Below, in pieces: positions 25,356 through 35,534 of a DNA stretch of 64,000 bases (positions are counted from its first letter, which is position 1; each line of letters starts with the position of its first letter). A model generated the notes under the pieces. It did no database searches and was not told where the DNA came from. It was given only the letters and a program-made list of their open reading frames with translations. The translations under genes were made by a program, and so were the position numbers. The DNA lies in contig NZ_STGT01000003.1 of the NCBI RefSeq assembly GCF_004912145.1, positions 620,001 through 684,000 of the forward strand, written 5' to 3'. This DNA comes from Peteryoungia rhizophila. GTDB taxonomy: Bacteria; Pseudomonadota; Alphaproteobacteria; Rhizobiales; Rhizobiaceae.

Positions 25356-25725
25356 CTCGGCGCTGGTGGAGATCCTCACCGACGCCCCGCGACGCCAGGA
25401 TCTTCTCGATCGCATGGCGAATTCGCCGACGCCCTTTTCCACCTCCGCCACCGTAATCTACGAAACAACCGTGGTGATCAGCTCGCGAACAGCCAAGACC
25501 GTCGAGGAGGCGTTTGATTTCGTCGAGGAATTCCTCGCCGAACTGAAGGCCGAAATCCTGCGCGACACGGCGCTCTGCGCACTCGACGCATTCTCGCGCT
25601 ACGGCAAGGGCCGCCATCCGGCCCGTCTCAACTTCGGAGACTGCTTTTCCTATGCGGGTGCCAAGGCATCCGGTGCAGCCCTTCTCTATGTCGGCGAGGA
25701 TTTTCGGCGCACGGATCTCGCCTGA
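25342..25725 (+). CDS. vapC: VapC-type PIN-domain toxin with non-canonical start
   Basis: A PIN-domain ribonuclease of about 127 residues. The acidic quartet is present (numbering from ATA 25342): Asp4 in FIDSSALVEIL, Glu41, Asp100 in NFGDCFSYA and Asp120. The toxin frame has no ATG, GTG or TTG between 25219 and the domain start; the codon where VapC proteins usually start is ATA at 25342. The only upstream ATG in frame (25216) would add 42 residues encoded inside vapB with no family resemblance. So either a rare start is used, or the toxin is silenced, or it is extended. The body of the gene is intact. Confidence 0.75.
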   Translation: MFIDSSALVEILTDAPRRQDLLDRMANSPTPFSTSATVIYETTVVISSRTAKTVEEAFDFVEEFLAELKAEILRDTALCALDAFSRYGKGRHPARLNFGDCFSYAGAKASGAALLYVGEDFRRTDLA

Positions 25726-25748
25726 CAGAGGCGATCTGCAAGCGGCCC

Positions 25749-26198
25749 CTACGCCTTCTTTTCCCACCGCCCCTCGGGGCTCTGCTGCCAGTAGGTCAGG
25801 CTATGTCCTTCGGCCTTCAGCCGTTTCCATTGCGACCGGGCACCCTCGAGCTGCTCGGTGTCGTAGCCATCGAAGACGAAGACCACGCGGTCGTATGTCA
25901 GGTCGGCGGGCGGCTCGGCACCGTCGACGAGGAATCGAACGCTGGCCGAGTTGCGGTTTTCGTGCTCGACGGTGAGCAGAACCGGTTGCCGGTCCGCTGA
26001 CGCCCCCTCGTCCGTCCCGTGCGGGAGAAAACTTTCCTCACGATAGGTCCAGAGATGGGCGTCGAGCGCATCGCGCCGCTCCGGGTCGCGGGTTTGTACC
26101 GCGACCTTCCAGCCCCGCTCGACGCTTTTCTCCAGGAGAGGAGGCAGAGCGTCTTCCAGCTTCGATTCGGTCAGATGGTAGAACAGGACTTCGGCCAT
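25749..26198 (-). CDS. holC: DNA polymerase III chi subunit
   Basis: 149 residues, starting MAEVLFYHLTESKLEDALPPLLEKSVERGWK, the standard HolC N-terminus. It also has FLPHGTDEGASADRQPVLLT and the RVVFVFDGYD segment of the chi fold. In the clamp loader, chi links the complex to single-strand-binding protein. It starts 20 bases after pepA on the same strand; the pepA-holC order is conserved in many proteobacteria. The frame opens eight codons earlier. Confidence 0.93.
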   Translation of the reverse strand: MAEVLFYHLTESKLEDALPPLLEKSVERGWKVAVQTRDPERRDALDAHLWTYREESFLPHGTDEGASADRQPVLLTVEHENRNSASVRFLVDGAEPPADLTYDRVVFVFDGYDTEQLEGARSQWKRLKAEGHSLTYWQQSPEGRWEKKA

Positions 26199-26218
26199 CC
26201 GGCGCTCAGCCTCCAGGA

Positions 26219-27715
26219 TCACGACTCGTAATTTGCGCGCACGAGTTCGTCGAGCAGGCGCACACCGTAACCCGAGCCCCAGGACTGGTTCACCTCGTCA
26301 TTCGGCGAGCCCATGGCGGTACCGGCGATGTCGAGATGTGCCCACGGCGTTTCCTTGACAAAGCGCTTTAGGAATTGGGCAGCGGTAATCGAGCCCGCCA
26401 GACGCCCGCCGGTGTTCTTCATGTCGGCGAACTTCGAGTCGATCATCTTGTCGTATTCCTTGCCAAGCGGCATGCGCCACAGGCGCTCATGGGTCACCTG
26501 CCCGGCGGCCAGCAGCTTTTCAGACAGCGTGTCGTCGTTGGAGAACAGTCCTGCATGCTGATTGCCCAACGCTACCGTGATCGCGCCCGTCAGCGTGGCG
26601 AGGTTGATCATGAAGGCCGGCTCGAAACGATCGTTGCAGTACCAGAGGGCATCGCAAAGGACGAGGCGCCCCTCGGCATCGGTGTTGATGACCTCGATGG
26701 TCTGGCCGGACATCGAGGTCACGATGTCACCCGGACGCTGGGCGTTGCCATCCGGCATGTTCTCTACGAGACCGAGGATGCCGATGGCGTTCACCTTGGC
26801 CTTGCGCGCCGCGAGCACGTGCATGAGACCGGTCACAGCGGCGGCACCGCCCATGTCACCCTTCATGTCCTCCATGCCGCCGGCCGGCTTGATCGAAATC
26901 CCGCCGGTGTCGAAGACGACACCCTTGCCGACGAAGGCAACCGGCTTGTCCTTGGACTTGCCGCCCTTCCACTGCATGACGACGAGACGCGGCGGTCGCA
27001 CCGAGCCCTGGGCCACGCCGAGAAGTGCGCCCATGCCGAGCTTTGCCATTTCCTTCTCGGTCAGGATCTCGATCTCGACGCCGAGTTTTTCGAGTTCCTT
27101 CGCCTTGGCGGCGAATTCGAGGGGACCGAGTACATTGGCTGGCTCGTTGACCAGATTGCGGGCGAGTACCACGCCCTCCGCAATGGCCTCCGCTTCGGCA
27201 AAGGCCTTCTTCGCAGAAGTGGCGCCATCGGTGACAATGGTCACCTTAACGGTCTTTGCCGCCTTTTCCTCGTCGTCATCCGCCTTCTTCTTCGTCTTGT
27301 ATGTATCGAATTTGTAGGCGCGCATCAGCATGCCCAGTGCGAAATCGGCAGCGGCCTTGGGGGTGACGTCGATGCCCGGCGCGTCGAGATAGACGGTGAC
27401 GTTCTCCGCGCCTTTCAGCGTGGCCGTTGCCGACCCGCCGGCCTTCAGCCAGTCGTGAGCAACGAGACTGTCCGGCTTGCCCATGCCGAGCACGACAAGA
27501 CGATCCGATTCAGATCCATGCGGCGCGACGATGTCGAGCGTGGAAAGCGCTTTGCCCTTGAACTTGCCGACTTTCGCGGCCCGGGCATAGACGCCCGCTG
27601 GGTCTGCCTCCATCGCGCCCGCTGGCTGCTCTGCGCCGGAAGCCGCCAGCAGGATGGCGAGGCCGCCTGTCACAGGGTTGGACTTGGCGAAGGAGATGGC
27701 GAGTTTCAACGACAT
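26219..27715 (-). CDS. pepA: Leucyl aminopeptidase (M17 family)
   Basis: A 498-residue cytosolic metallo-aminopeptidase. The M17 signature NTDAEGRL lies near residue 340. Metal and substrate residues sit in [33 protein letters not shown] (lysine, aspartates). The N-terminal macro-like domain is present. It removes N-terminal residues from peptides; E. coli PepA also binds DNA, which cannot be inferred here. Start MSLKLAISF at 27715, with an open frame back to 27799. Confidence 0.95.
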   Translation of the reverse strand: MSLKLAISFAKSNPVTGGLAILLAASGAEQPAGAMEADPAGVYARAAKVGKFKGKALSTLDIVAPHGSESDRLVVLGMGKPDSLVAHDWLKAGGSATATLKGAENVTVYLDAPGIDVTPKAAADFALGMLMRAYKFDTYKTKKKADDDEEKAAKTVKVTIVTDGATSAKKAFAEAEAIAEGVVLARNLVNEPANVLGPLEFAAKAKELEKLGVEIEILTEKEMAKLGMGALLGVAQGSVRPPRLVVMQWKGGKSKDKPVAFVGKGVVFDTGGISIKPAGGMEDMKGDMGGAAAVTGLMHVLAARKAKVNAIGILGLVENMPDGNAQRPGDIVTSMSGQTIEVINTDAEGRLVLCDALWYCNDRFEPAFMINLATLTGAITVALGNQHAGLFSNDDTLSEKLLAAGQVTHERLWRMPLGKEYDKMIDSKFADMKNTGGRLAGSITAAQFLKRFVKETPWAHLDIAGTAMGSPNDEVNQSWGSGYGVRLLDELVRANYES

Positions 27716-27985
27716 ATGAGGCACCTTGAATCGGCATAACGGGAGATCTTCAGGGATCATGGTCTTTTCGCAAACGATGGCAAGAGTTTGACCCGTCATT
27801 CATCGCCCCATCCCCGGATTGCTCGGATCCAGCCGAGAGCGTGTCCGATTTATCGCGGTGTCAGGAAAAACGATTTTATGGAATCGGGGAAAATGCGATC
27901 GGCTGGTCGCCAAATCGCCGCAAGCATCGTAGAGAAAGCCGATTCTCGGCGCGGTGTGAGCGTGTCGCGCCTGCAAGGGAACCCT
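27716..27985. promoter_or_regulatory. Divergent region between pepA and lptF
   Basis: About 270 bases that must hold the promoters of pepA (minus) and the lptFGD operon (plus). An AAGGGA ribosome-binding site for lptF lies at 27975-27980. A small GCCGA-TTC-TCGGC hairpin occurs near 27939-27951. The lptF frame stays open through the region, but the translation there has no membrane-protein character. Confidence 0.45.
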
Positions 27986-29152
27986 ATGAAGATACTCGAA
28001 CAATACATTCTGCGACGGGTCGTCCTGATGTTTCTCACAGCGCTGCTCCCGGTGCTGGCGATCATCTGGACCACGCAGGTATTGCGCCGTATCAATCTGG
28101 TGACTGACAGCGGACAGTCCGTCGGCTCGTTCATGGTTCTGGCAACAATGATCCTGCCGACAATCGTGGCAACGGTTCTACCCTTCGCGCTCGTCATCGG
28201 AATCACCCATACGCTGACCACGATGAACAACGATTCGGAGCTTGCGGTGATCGATGCTGCCGGGGCGCCGCGTTCGATCATCCAGCGCCCGCTGATCATC
28301 TTCGCTGCGGGGCTGAGCTTCTTTTCCTTCGTGATGATGGGGTTCGTCGAGCCCGCGATGCGGGTGAATGTTCGAACCATGATCGCCACCGCCTATGCAG
28401 ATCTCCTGTCATCGGTCATCGAGGAAAGGACTTTCCGGCAGATCGAGCCGGGCCTCTTCGTGCAAATTTCCGAGCGACAGTCGGGCCGAGCGATGAAAGG
28501 CCTGCTGGTCGCCGATTCGCGGGATCCGGCATCCGAATTGATCTATTATGCGCGCGAGGGGGCAGTCGATGAAACGGGCAAGGCGTTGGTGATGCAGGAC
28601 GGCGAAGTCCAGCGCAAGGCACCAAACGGCGACGTAACCGTCATCCGCTTTGACCGATACGCCTTCGATCTGTCCGATCTTTCCGAAGAACGCGGTCAGG
28701 CGCGTTACGGTGCGAAGGATCGCGATCTGCTCTACCTCATGGACCCGGATCCCCTCGATGAGCGATATGTCGACAAACCGAATGATTTCAGCGCGGAGCT
28801 GCATCGCCGCATCAGCAGTTCCTTCCTGCCCTTGGTGTTTGCCTTGATCAGCCTCATGCTGTGTGGTGATGCGCGATCTCACCGCGAGGCGCGGCTACAC
28901 CCCATGGCATCGGCCCTGATCATGGCCCTTACCCTTTTCTGGGCATCGAACTATCTGACGACGCTTGCGGAGACCTCGTCTGCGTTTCTGCCGCTCCTGT
29001 ATTTGCTGCCGCTCGGCAGTGGTAGTGCGGCGCTGTTCATGCTCGCGACAAACCGGAGTCCGCGACTGCCCAAGTTTCTGTCATCGCTGATTGAGGCTGT
29101 AGCGACAGTCACGCAGAAGCGTATGGGCGTAGGGACTGGAGGAAGCGCGTGA
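27986..29152 (+). CDS. lptF: LPS export ABC transporter permease LptF
   Basis: 388 residues of the YjgP/YjgQ family: MKILEQYILRRVVLMFLTALL opens the first helix, three N-terminal helices are followed by a periplasmic beta-jellyroll region (about 130-270) and three C-terminal helices. With LptG and the LptB ATPase (not in this window) it extracts LPS from the inner membrane. ATG 27986 is set by homology. The stop overlaps the lptG GTG start. Confidence 0.93.
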   Translation: MKILEQYILRRVVLMFLTALLPVLAIIWTTQVLRRINLVTDSGQSVGSFMVLATMILPTIVATVLPFALVIGITHTLTTMNNDSELAVIDAAGAPRSIIQRPLIIFAAGLSFFSFVMMGFVEPAMRVNVRTMIATAYADLLSSVIEERTFRQIEPGLFVQISERQSGRAMKGLLVADSRDPASELIYYAREGAVDETGKALVMQDGEVQRKAPNGDVTVIRFDRYAFDLSDLSEERGQARYGAKDRDLLYLMDPDPLDERYVDKPNDFSAELHRRISSSFLPLVFALISLMLCGDARSHREARLHPMASALIMALTLFWASNYLTTLAETSSAFLPLLYLLPLGSGSAALFMLATNRSPRLPKFLSSLIEAVATVTQKRMGVGTGGSA

Positions 29153-30231
29153 TCTGGACGCTCGGCCTTTATTTCTTCCGCCGCTACATGATGACCTCCC
29201 TGTGGTTTATCCTCGGCGTTGTCTCGATCACCTATCTGATCGACTTTACTGAAACCGCGGGGCGCTACGACGGCCTGCCGGGCTATTCCATCGCCGGGGT
29301 GCTTTATCTGACTGCGCTTCGGCTACCGCTCATACTGCAGCAGACAGTGCCGTTTATTGGTCTCTTCGTCGGCATGGCGACCCTCATATCGTTGAACAGA
29401 AAGTCGGAACTCGTCGTCGCGCGGGCGGCCGGCATTTCAGTTTGGCAGTTTATGGCGCCCTTCGTGATTGGTGCGACGCTGATCGGTCTGGCGACGACCC
29501 TGGTTATCAACCCACTCGCCGCCTGGGGCGAGCGGCAAGGAACCGAGATTGAAACGCGCTGGCGCGAAACCTCTGCCAACAGCGCGCTTGCTCCTATTCC
29601 GTGGCTCCGACAGTCGAGCGGCGAAAACGACGTGGCGATCGGCGCGCGCTCCGTATTGGAAGATGGAACGCTGTTTGCCGATGCAGTTCTGCTGCACTTC
29701 GACCAAGAAGGTCGCATCATCCTTCGTCAGGATGCGCGCACAGCTAAGTTGAAAGATGGTTACTGGATGCTTACCGACGTGCTGGAGACACGTCCCGGAG
29801 AGATCCAGGCACGCGTGGCCGATGCACGGGTGGCCACCAATCTCAACGAGGAATTCGTCCAGCAACGACTGGCAAAGCCGGAAAGCGTTGCTTTTTATGA
29901 TCTTTTTCAGAAAATTGAAGTTGCCCGCTCATTTGGAATCGCGCCATATGCACTCGAAACGCAGTTTCACTCGCTGCTTTCGCTGCCATTCCTGATGATT
30001 GCAATGACGCTGATCGCGGCAACCGTTTCGCTGAAATTCAGCCGTATCAACCAATCTCGAACGGTGATTCTCGGTGGAATATTGTCAGGCTTCGTGCTTT
30101 ATGTTGTCACAGTGCTCGTCAGAGCATTCGGAAGCAGCGGCGTCATGCCGCCATATGTTGCGGCCTGGGTCCCAGTTGTCGTAGCGATGGCACTGGGGGC
30201 AACGATTCTGCTTCACAAGGAGGATGGTTAG
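29149..30231 (+). CDS. lptG: LPS export ABC transporter permease LptG
   Basis: 360 residues, the partner of LptF, with the same layout: N-terminal helices from WTLGLYFFRRYMMTSLWF, a central periplasmic domain and C-terminal helices (FLMIAMTLIAATVSLKF, and ILGGILSGFVLYVVTVL). It starts with GTG at 29149, four bases inside lptF. Its stop shares one base with the lptD start, so the three lpt genes are tightly coupled. Confidence 0.93.
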   Translation: MIWTLGLYFFRRYMMTSLWFILGVVSITYLIDFTETAGRYDGLPGYSIAGVLYLTALRLPLILQQTVPFIGLFVGMATLISLNRKSELVVARAAGISVWQFMAPFVIGATLIGLATTLVINPLAAWGERQGTEIETRWRETSANSALAPIPWLRQSSGENDVAIGARSVLEDGTLFADAVLLHFDQEGRIILRQDARTAKLKDGYWMLTDVLETRPGEIQARVADARVATNLNEEFVQQRLAKPESVAFYDLFQKIEVARSFGIAPYALETQFHSLLSLPFLMIAMTLIAATVSLKFSRINQSRTVILGGILSGFVLYVVTVLVRAFGSSGVMPPYVAAWVPVVVAMALGATILLHKEDG

Positions 30232-32564
30232 TGGCGGTAAAAGACCGCGGGAATATCAGGAGGCTCTCAGTAGCCCTGCTGACCAGTGTTGCTGTGTGCG
30301 CTTTGCCGCTCACCGCGCCTCTCGTGCATGCGCAGAGCCTGTCGGATTCGGCAGTGACGGCAGGTCAACTCCCTGATGACGCGAAGCTGCTTCTTGCAGC
30401 CAATGAACTGGTTTATGACCGTGATGCCGAACGCGTTGTCGCGAACGGTGCGGTGCAGATCAATTATGCGGGCTACCAGATGGTTGCCCGACAGGTCGTC
30501 TACGATCAGAAGTCGGGTCGCGTCACCGCGGCAGGCAATATCGAACTGGTCGAACCAACCGGGAACCGCATCTATGCGGAATCGCTTGATGTCACGGACA
30601 ATTTCTCCGACGGCTTCCTGAGGGCGCTGCGCGTCGAGACGGCCGACAATACGCGTCTCGTTGCCGAGAGCGCGGAGCGCGTCGGTGGCACGCAGATGAT
30701 CCTGCACAAGGGTGTCTACACCGCCTGCCTTCCGTGCGCCGAAAACCCTTCGCGACCGCCGATCTGGCAGGTCAAGGCCGAGCGCGTCGTTCAGGACGGC
30801 AAGAAGCAGACCATTCGCCTGGAGAAAGCACGCTTCGAGCTTTTTGGTCGCTCGATCGCAACCCTGCCCTTTCTCGTGGTGCCTGATAACACCGTGAAGC
30901 GGAAGACTGGTTTTCTATTCCCGGAATTCCGCTCGGGTGAAAACGTCGGCTTCGGAATTTCGGTCCCGTACTACATTGCCATCGCGCCGGACCGCGATGC
31001 AACGATCACGACGACCGGGTTCAGCACCCAGGGCGTGCTTCTGGAAGCGGAGGTTCGTCAGCGGTTTGAAAAGGGCGAGGCCAACCTGCGCCTGGCCGGC
31101 ATCAGCCAGATGAATACCGACGAATTCACCGCCGGCACCAGCGACGCGCAGCGCGACTTCCGCGGGCTTGTCGCGTCGAAGGGCGACTTCAAGATCAACC
31201 CTCGCTGGACCTTCGGCTGGGATGTGATGTTCCAGACAGACAACAACTTCGCCCGCACCTATGGCGTTGAAGGCCTGAACAGCTCGACGAACACCAATAC
31301 CGCCTACCTGACCGGCGTCGGCGAGCGCAATTTCTTCGACATACGCGGCTATTACTTCGACGTGCAGGACGCGGATCTGAACAATACCGCTGAGAAAAAG
31401 CAGGCGACCGTCCTGCCGGTCATCGACTACAGCTATTATGCGCCCGAGCTCGTGGCCGGCGGCCAGCTGTCCGGTACGCTCAACTTCACCTCCCTGTCCC
31501 GCTTTTCCGGTGAATCGGCAGATAGAAATGGCGACGGCATAGACGACCTCTATCGTGGCCTCAAGGGCAATGTGAACCGCCTCAGCGGTGAACTCGCGTG
31601 GGAACGCACCTTCGATGGTCCGGGGGGTCTGCAGATTACGCCGTTGCTCGCTGCCCGTGGCGACGTCTATGGTCTCGCGATGGATGCGCCTGCCAACTAT
31701 TCCGGAGGCTACACATCGAATGACGCCCCGGCGCGCGCCTTGCTGACAGCCGGCGTCGAAGTTCGTTATCCGTGGCTTATCACCACCGACAACAGCACGC
31801 ATATCATTGAGCCGATTGCCCAGATCTATGCGCGCAATGACGAAGACTTTGCGGGCCAGCTGCCCAACGAAGACTCGCAGAGCCTGGTCTTCGATGCCAG
31901 CAACCTCTTCTCGCGTAACAAATTCTCGGGCTTCGACCGAGTCGAGGGTGGAACGCGCGCCAATGTCGGCATGCGTTATACCGGCAGCTTCGACAATGGC
32001 GTCGGTGTCCGTGCAGTTATCGGCCAGTCCTACCATCTGGCGGGCCTGAACTCCTATGCGACCGACGACCTTCTGGCCGTCGGCACCGATTCCGGTCTGG
32101 AAACGGATGTATCGGATTTCGTCGCCTCAGCTGGCTTCGAGCTACCGATTGGACTGTCCCTTTCCGCGGGCGTACGTCTGGATGAGAAGACGCTCGACGT
32201 TCGCAGGACCGACCTGAACGCCACATATGCGCAGGATCGCTTCGAGACGAGCCTGACCTTCACCCAGGTCGATGCCCGTCCCGAATATTCCTTCGACGAA
32301 GACAATCAGACGATCACAAGCTCGTCCACGGTCAAGCTCAACCAAAACTGGTCCGTCTTCGGCTCGGTCAACTACGATATCGACGCGAACACGTTCAACC
32401 GTCGCAGCGTGGGCATCTCCTATGCCGACGAGTGCACCGTCTTCTCGATCGCTTATTCGGACAAGTATGACCCGAATGATGAGACCGCGAACGACTGGAC
32501 GATCGGTGGCAAGCTTGTCTTCCGTACACTCGGCGAGATCAACCTGAGCGACACGACGTTCTGA
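30231..32564 (+). CDS. lptD: LPS-assembly outer-membrane protein LptD
   Basis: 777 residues. A signal peptide (cleavage near VHAQ, residue 35) precedes the periplasmic OstA/LptA-like domain (LLLAANELVYDRDAERVVANG, about 53-200) and the large C-terminal beta-barrel, ending in Phe (NLSDTTF). It inserts LPS into the outer leaflet. The GTG start overlaps the lptG stop by one base. Two cysteines (TACLPCAE) occur in the N-domain and one (DECTVFS) near the C-terminus, possibly forming the disulfide known for LptD. Confidence 0.94.
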   Translation: MAVKDRGNIRRLSVALLTSVAVCALPLTAPLVHAQSLSDSAVTAGQLPDDAKLLLAANELVYDRDAERVVANGAVQINYAGYQMVARQVVYDQKSGRVTAAGNIELVEPTGNRIYAESLDVTDNFSDGFLRALRVETADNTRLVAESAERVGGTQMILHKGVYTACLPCAENPSRPPIWQVKAERVVQDGKKQTIRLEKARFELFGRSIATLPFLVVPDNTVKRKTGFLFPEFRSGENVGFGISVPYYIAIAPDRDATITTTGFSTQGVLLEAEVRQRFEKGEANLRLAGISQMNTDEFTAGTSDAQRDFRGLVASKGDFKINPRWTFGWDVMFQTDNNFARTYGVEGLNSSTNTNTAYLTGVGERNFFDIRGYYFDVQDADLNNTAEKKQATVLPVIDYSYYAPELVAGGQLSGTLNFTSLSRFSGESADRNGDGIDDLYRGLKGNVNRLSGELAWERTFDGPGGLQITPLLAARGDVYGLAMDAPANYSGGYTSNDAPARALLTAGVEVRYPWLITTDNSTHIIEPIAQIYARNDEDFAGQLPNEDSQSLVFDASNLFSRNKFSGFDRVEGGTRANVGMRYTGSFDNGVGVRAVIGQSYHLAGLNSYATDDLLAVGTDSGLETDVSDFVASAGFELPIGLSLSAGVRLDEKTLDVRRTDLNATYAQDRFETSLTFTQVDARPEYSFDEDNQTITSSSTVKLNQNWSVFGSVNYDIDANTFNRRSVGISYADECTVFSIAYSDKYDPNDETANDWTIGGKLVFRTLGEINLSDTTF

Positions 32565-32598
32565 CGCGAAAACGCCGCTTTGGCGGAGGTCATTGTTT

Positions 32599-32628
32599 TG
32601 CCGCACGGATTGTGCAATCCGTGCGGCA
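32599..32628 (+). terminator. Strong hairpin between lptD and the surA-like gene
   Basis: TGCCGCACGGATT (32599-32611) and AATCCGTGCGGCA (32616-32628) are exact 13-bp arms around GTGC, followed by GTTTT. It resembles a terminator or attenuator although the genes on both sides appear to belong to one operon. It could limit read-through to the downstream genes. Confidence 0.6.
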
Positions 32629-32693
32629 GTTTTAAACTCCGTCTAATGTTGAACGACCGGATGATGCCTGATCCTCCGGAGAAAGGATTACAG

Positions 32694-33638
32694 ATGGCCA
32701 CAGCGAAAAAGGGCACCAGCTTCTTGCTTGCCGGCGTCATCGCGCTGTCGCTCAGCGTGAGCCCCACTCCGATGATCACCCAGGCGCAAGCTGCGACATC
32801 CGTTGTCGCCGTGGTCAACAAGACGGCGATCACGAGCAGCGACGTGGCGCGGCGCGCTGCCTTCCTGCGCCTACAGCGCCGCAGCGGCAATCTGCAGAGT
32901 ATTGCCAAGGAAGAACTCGTCAACGAAGCCTTGAAGCGCGAAGAAATCGCCCGCGTGGGAATGTCCGTCAGCACGTCGGATGTTGATGCTTCGTTCGAGC
33001 GGTTCGCCAGTTCCAACAAGTTGTCGGTGTCGCAGCTGAACTCTGTGCTCGACCAGGCCGGGGTCGGTGCTGCGCATTTCAAGGCGTATATCGCCGTTTC
33101 GATGAGCTGGCCGCGCCTGGTCAATGCCCGCTACGGAGCCGGTGCGCGCGGTCGCCTGTCGAACCAGGATCTCGTCACGCGCCTTCTGGAAAACAAGCAG
33201 AAGCCGGTCACGACCGAATACTTCCTCAAGCAGGTCGTGTTCGTGGTGCCCGCATCGAAAAAGGGCATTGTCGGCAAGCGCAAGGCGGAGGCCGAAAAGT
33301 CCCGTGCGTCCTTCCCGGGCTGCGATCAGGCGATGGAATTCGCCAAGAACTATCTTGATGTCTCGATCCGCAATCTCGGACGCGTGATGGAGCCTGAGCT
33401 TCCGCCGGAATGGAAGCCGTTGATCGAGAAGGCAAACGGCGGCACCACCGGGACGCGCGTGACCGAACGCGGTGTCGAGTATCTGGCGATCTGCAACCAG
33501 CGCCAGGTTTCCGACGACGTTGCGGCAGAGATTGTCTTCCGTGCCGAGGATATCGGCAAGGAGCAGCAGGGCGAAAACCCGAACGCCGAAAAGTATCTGG
33601 AAGAACTGCGGTCCAAGGCCCAGATCGTAATCCAGTAA
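32694..33638 (+). CDS. SurA-like periplasmic chaperone / peptidyl-prolyl isomerase homologue
   Basis: 314 residues with a signal peptide (MATAKKGTSFLLAGVIALSL, cleavage after TQAQA). A SurA N-terminal-type helical domain follows (VVAVVNKTAITSSDVARRAAFLRLQ). A degenerate C-terminal parvulin-like region follows (KQVVFVVPASKKG). The gene sits between lptD and pdxA, exactly where surA lies in many proteobacteria, supporting a role in outer-membrane protein folding. GGAGAAAGGA precedes ATG 32694; earlier in-frame ATGs exist. Isomerase activity is uncertain. Confidence 0.85.
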   Translation: MATAKKGTSFLLAGVIALSLSVSPTPMITQAQAATSVVAVVNKTAITSSDVARRAAFLRLQRRSGNLQSIAKEELVNEALKREEIARVGMSVSTSDVDASFERFASSNKLSVSQLNSVLDQAGVGAAHFKAYIAVSMSWPRLVNARYGAGARGRLSNQDLVTRLLENKQKPVTTEYFLKQVVFVVPASKKGIVGKRKAEAEKSRASFPGCDQAMEFAKNYLDVSIRNLGRVMEPELPPEWKPLIEKANGGTTGTRVTERGVEYLAICNQRQVSDDVAAEIVFRAEDIGKEQQGENPNAEKYLEELRSKAQIVIQ

Positions 33639-33656
33639 GCGGCGAAAGGCGGAACC

Positions 33657-34679
33657 ATGACCGACGGCGTGCTTCCGCTTGCGCTCAGCCAGGGCGATCC
33701 GGCCGGTATAGGGCCGGATATCGCATTACAGGCATGGCTGAGACGTGGCGAGGTCGGTCTGCCGCCATTTCTGTATATTGGCGATCTGGCCGTCCTGCAG
33801 ATCCGTGCACGGCAACTCGAACTGGACGTGCCTGTCGTCGAGGCGAATGCGGCACAAGCGAGTGCGGTCTTCGACCATGCGATTCCCGTGCACAACATTC
33901 CGATCGGCGTCGATGTTCTCGCCGGCAAGCCACATGTTTCGAACGCACGCGGCACGATCGCCGCGATCGAGACGGCCGTTTCGCTCTGCCTTTCAGGTGA
34001 GGTGCGCGCCATCATCACCAATCCGATCGCAAAGTCCGTACTGTATGAGGCCGGCTTCGGCTTCCCCGGTCACACCGAATTCCTCGCCGACCTCGCCACG
34101 CGGGCGACCGGCCAAGCCTGCATGCCTGTCATGATGCTGGCAGGGCCGAAGCTGAAGGCAGTTCCCGTCACCATCCATATTCCGATCAAAGATGTTCCAG
34201 CAGCGCTGACGGAGGCGCTGATCGTCGACACGTGTCGCATCGTCGCCCAGGATCTCGTCGCACGCTTCGGACTGGCTTCGCCAAGGCTTGCTGTCGCCGG
34301 CCTCAATCCTCATGCCGGAGAAGGTGGTGCGATCGGCCATGAAGACGACGAAATCATCCATCCCGCGATCCGGATGCTGCGCGACGAGGGTATCGATGTG
34401 TTCGGCCCCCTGCCCGCCGACACCATGTTCCATGACGATGCGAGGGGACGCTATGACGTCGCGATCTGCATGTATCACGATCAGGCTCTGATCCCCGCCA
34501 AGGCGCTGGGCTTCGACGACAGTGTCAACGTCACCCTGGGGCTTCCCTTCATCCGCACCTCGCCCGATCACGGCACGGCCTTTGGTTTGGCCGGGACCGG
34601 ACACGCGAAGGAGACGAGCTTGATCGCTGCGCTGCAGATGGCCGACAGAATGAGCCAGGCACAAGGCGTATCCTCCTGA
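33657..34679 (+). CDS. pdxA: 4-hydroxythreonine-4-phosphate dehydrogenase
   Basis: 340 residues. An NAD-dependent oxidative decarboxylase of pyridoxal-phosphate synthesis. Family features: [15 protein letters not shown] at the N-terminus, the metal histidines in GHTEFLA (about 139-145), [18 protein letters not shown], and [24 protein letters not shown] with the C-terminal His ligands. Follows the surA-like gene by 18 bases and shares one base with rsmA. Confidence 0.96.
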   Translation: MTDGVLPLALSQGDPAGIGPDIALQAWLRRGEVGLPPFLYIGDLAVLQIRARQLELDVPVVEANAAQASAVFDHAIPVHNIPIGVDVLAGKPHVSNARGTIAAIETAVSLCLSGEVRAIITNPIAKSVLYEAGFGFPGHTEFLADLATRATGQACMPVMMLAGPKLKAVPVTIHIPIKDVPAALTEALIVDTCRIVAQDLVARFGLASPRLAVAGLNPHAGEGGAIGHEDDEIIHPAIRMLRDEGIDVFGPLPADTMFHDDARGRYDVAICMYHDQALIPAKALGFDDSVNVTLGLPFIRTSPDHGTAFGLAGTGHAKETSLIAALQMADRMSQAQGVSS

Positions 34680-35506
34680 TGGCCGCACTCGACGGACTGC
34701 CGCCACTGCGCGACGTGATTGCGCGCCATGGGCTCGACGCCAAGAAGGCACTGGGTCAGAATTTTCTGCTCGACCTCAACCTGACCCAGAAGGTCGCGCG
34801 CACTGCCGGCTCTCTCGAGGGGGCGACCGTGATCGAGGTGGGACCGGGACCGGGCGGCCTGACCCGCGCAATCCTGGCACTCGGGGCGAAGAAGGTGATT
34901 GCAATCGAGCGCGATGCCCGCTGCCTGCCAGCGCTGCAGGAGATTTCCGACCATTATCCCGGCCGCCTCGAAGTGATCGAGGGGGATGCCCTGAAGACAG
35001 ATTTCGAAACGCTGGCTCGGGGCGAACCGGTCAAGATCATTGCCAACCTCCCCTACAATGTCGGCACGCAACTGCTGGTCAACTGGCTGCTGCCCGGGCA
35101 CTGGCCGCCGTTTTGGCAGTCTCTGACATTGATGTTCCAGAAGGAAGTCGGCCAGCGGATCGTGGCTGGCGAGGATGACAATCACTATGGCCGCCTCGGC
35201 GTGCTCTGCGGATGGCGGACACAAGCCCATATGGCCTTCGACATTCCACCACAGGCCTTCACGCCGCCGCCCAAGGTGACGTCGACTGTGGTGCATCTCG
35301 AACCGATCGAAAAGCCCCTGCCCTGCGATCCGGATAAGCTGGAAAAAGTGACGCTGGCCGCCTTTGGCCAACGCCGCAAGATGCTGCGACAGAGCCTCAA
35401 GCCAATCGGCGGCGAAGCGCTTCTCGCCCGTGCCGAGATCGATCCTCAGCGCCGGGCGGAAACGCTGAGCGTCGAAGAATTCTGTCGGATCGCCAACCTC
35501 ATCTGA
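34679..35506 (+). CDS. rsmA: 16S rRNA (adenine1518/1519-N6)-dimethyltransferase
   Basis: Also called KsgA. 275 residues. Dimethylates two adjacent adenines in helix 45 of 16S rRNA, late in 30S assembly. [11 protein letters not shown] (about 22-32), the SAM-binding [16 protein letters not shown], and the catalytic NLPYN (about 122-126) are all intact. Start overlaps the pdxA stop by one base (TGATG). The surA-pdxA-rsmA order matches other proteobacteria. Confidence 0.97.
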   Translation: MAALDGLPPLRDVIARHGLDAKKALGQNFLLDLNLTQKVARTAGSLEGATVIEVGPGPGGLTRAILALGAKKVIAIERDARCLPALQEISDHYPGRLEVIEGDALKTDFETLARGEPVKIIANLPYNVGTQLLVNWLLPGHWPPFWQSLTLMFQKEVGQRIVAGEDDNHYGRLGVLCGWRTQAHMAFDIPPQAFTPPPKVTSTVVHLEPIEKPLPCDPDKLEKVTLAAFGQRRKMLRQSLKPIGGEALLARAEIDPQRRAETLSVEEFCRIANLI

Positions 35507-35534
35507 GTTTCAGCTAGCGAGTCGCCGCTCAGGC

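Noticed and set aside
26375..27739. Plus-strand open frame of 454 codons opposite pepA
   Set aside because: Entirely antisense to an intact pepA; no recognisable family features.
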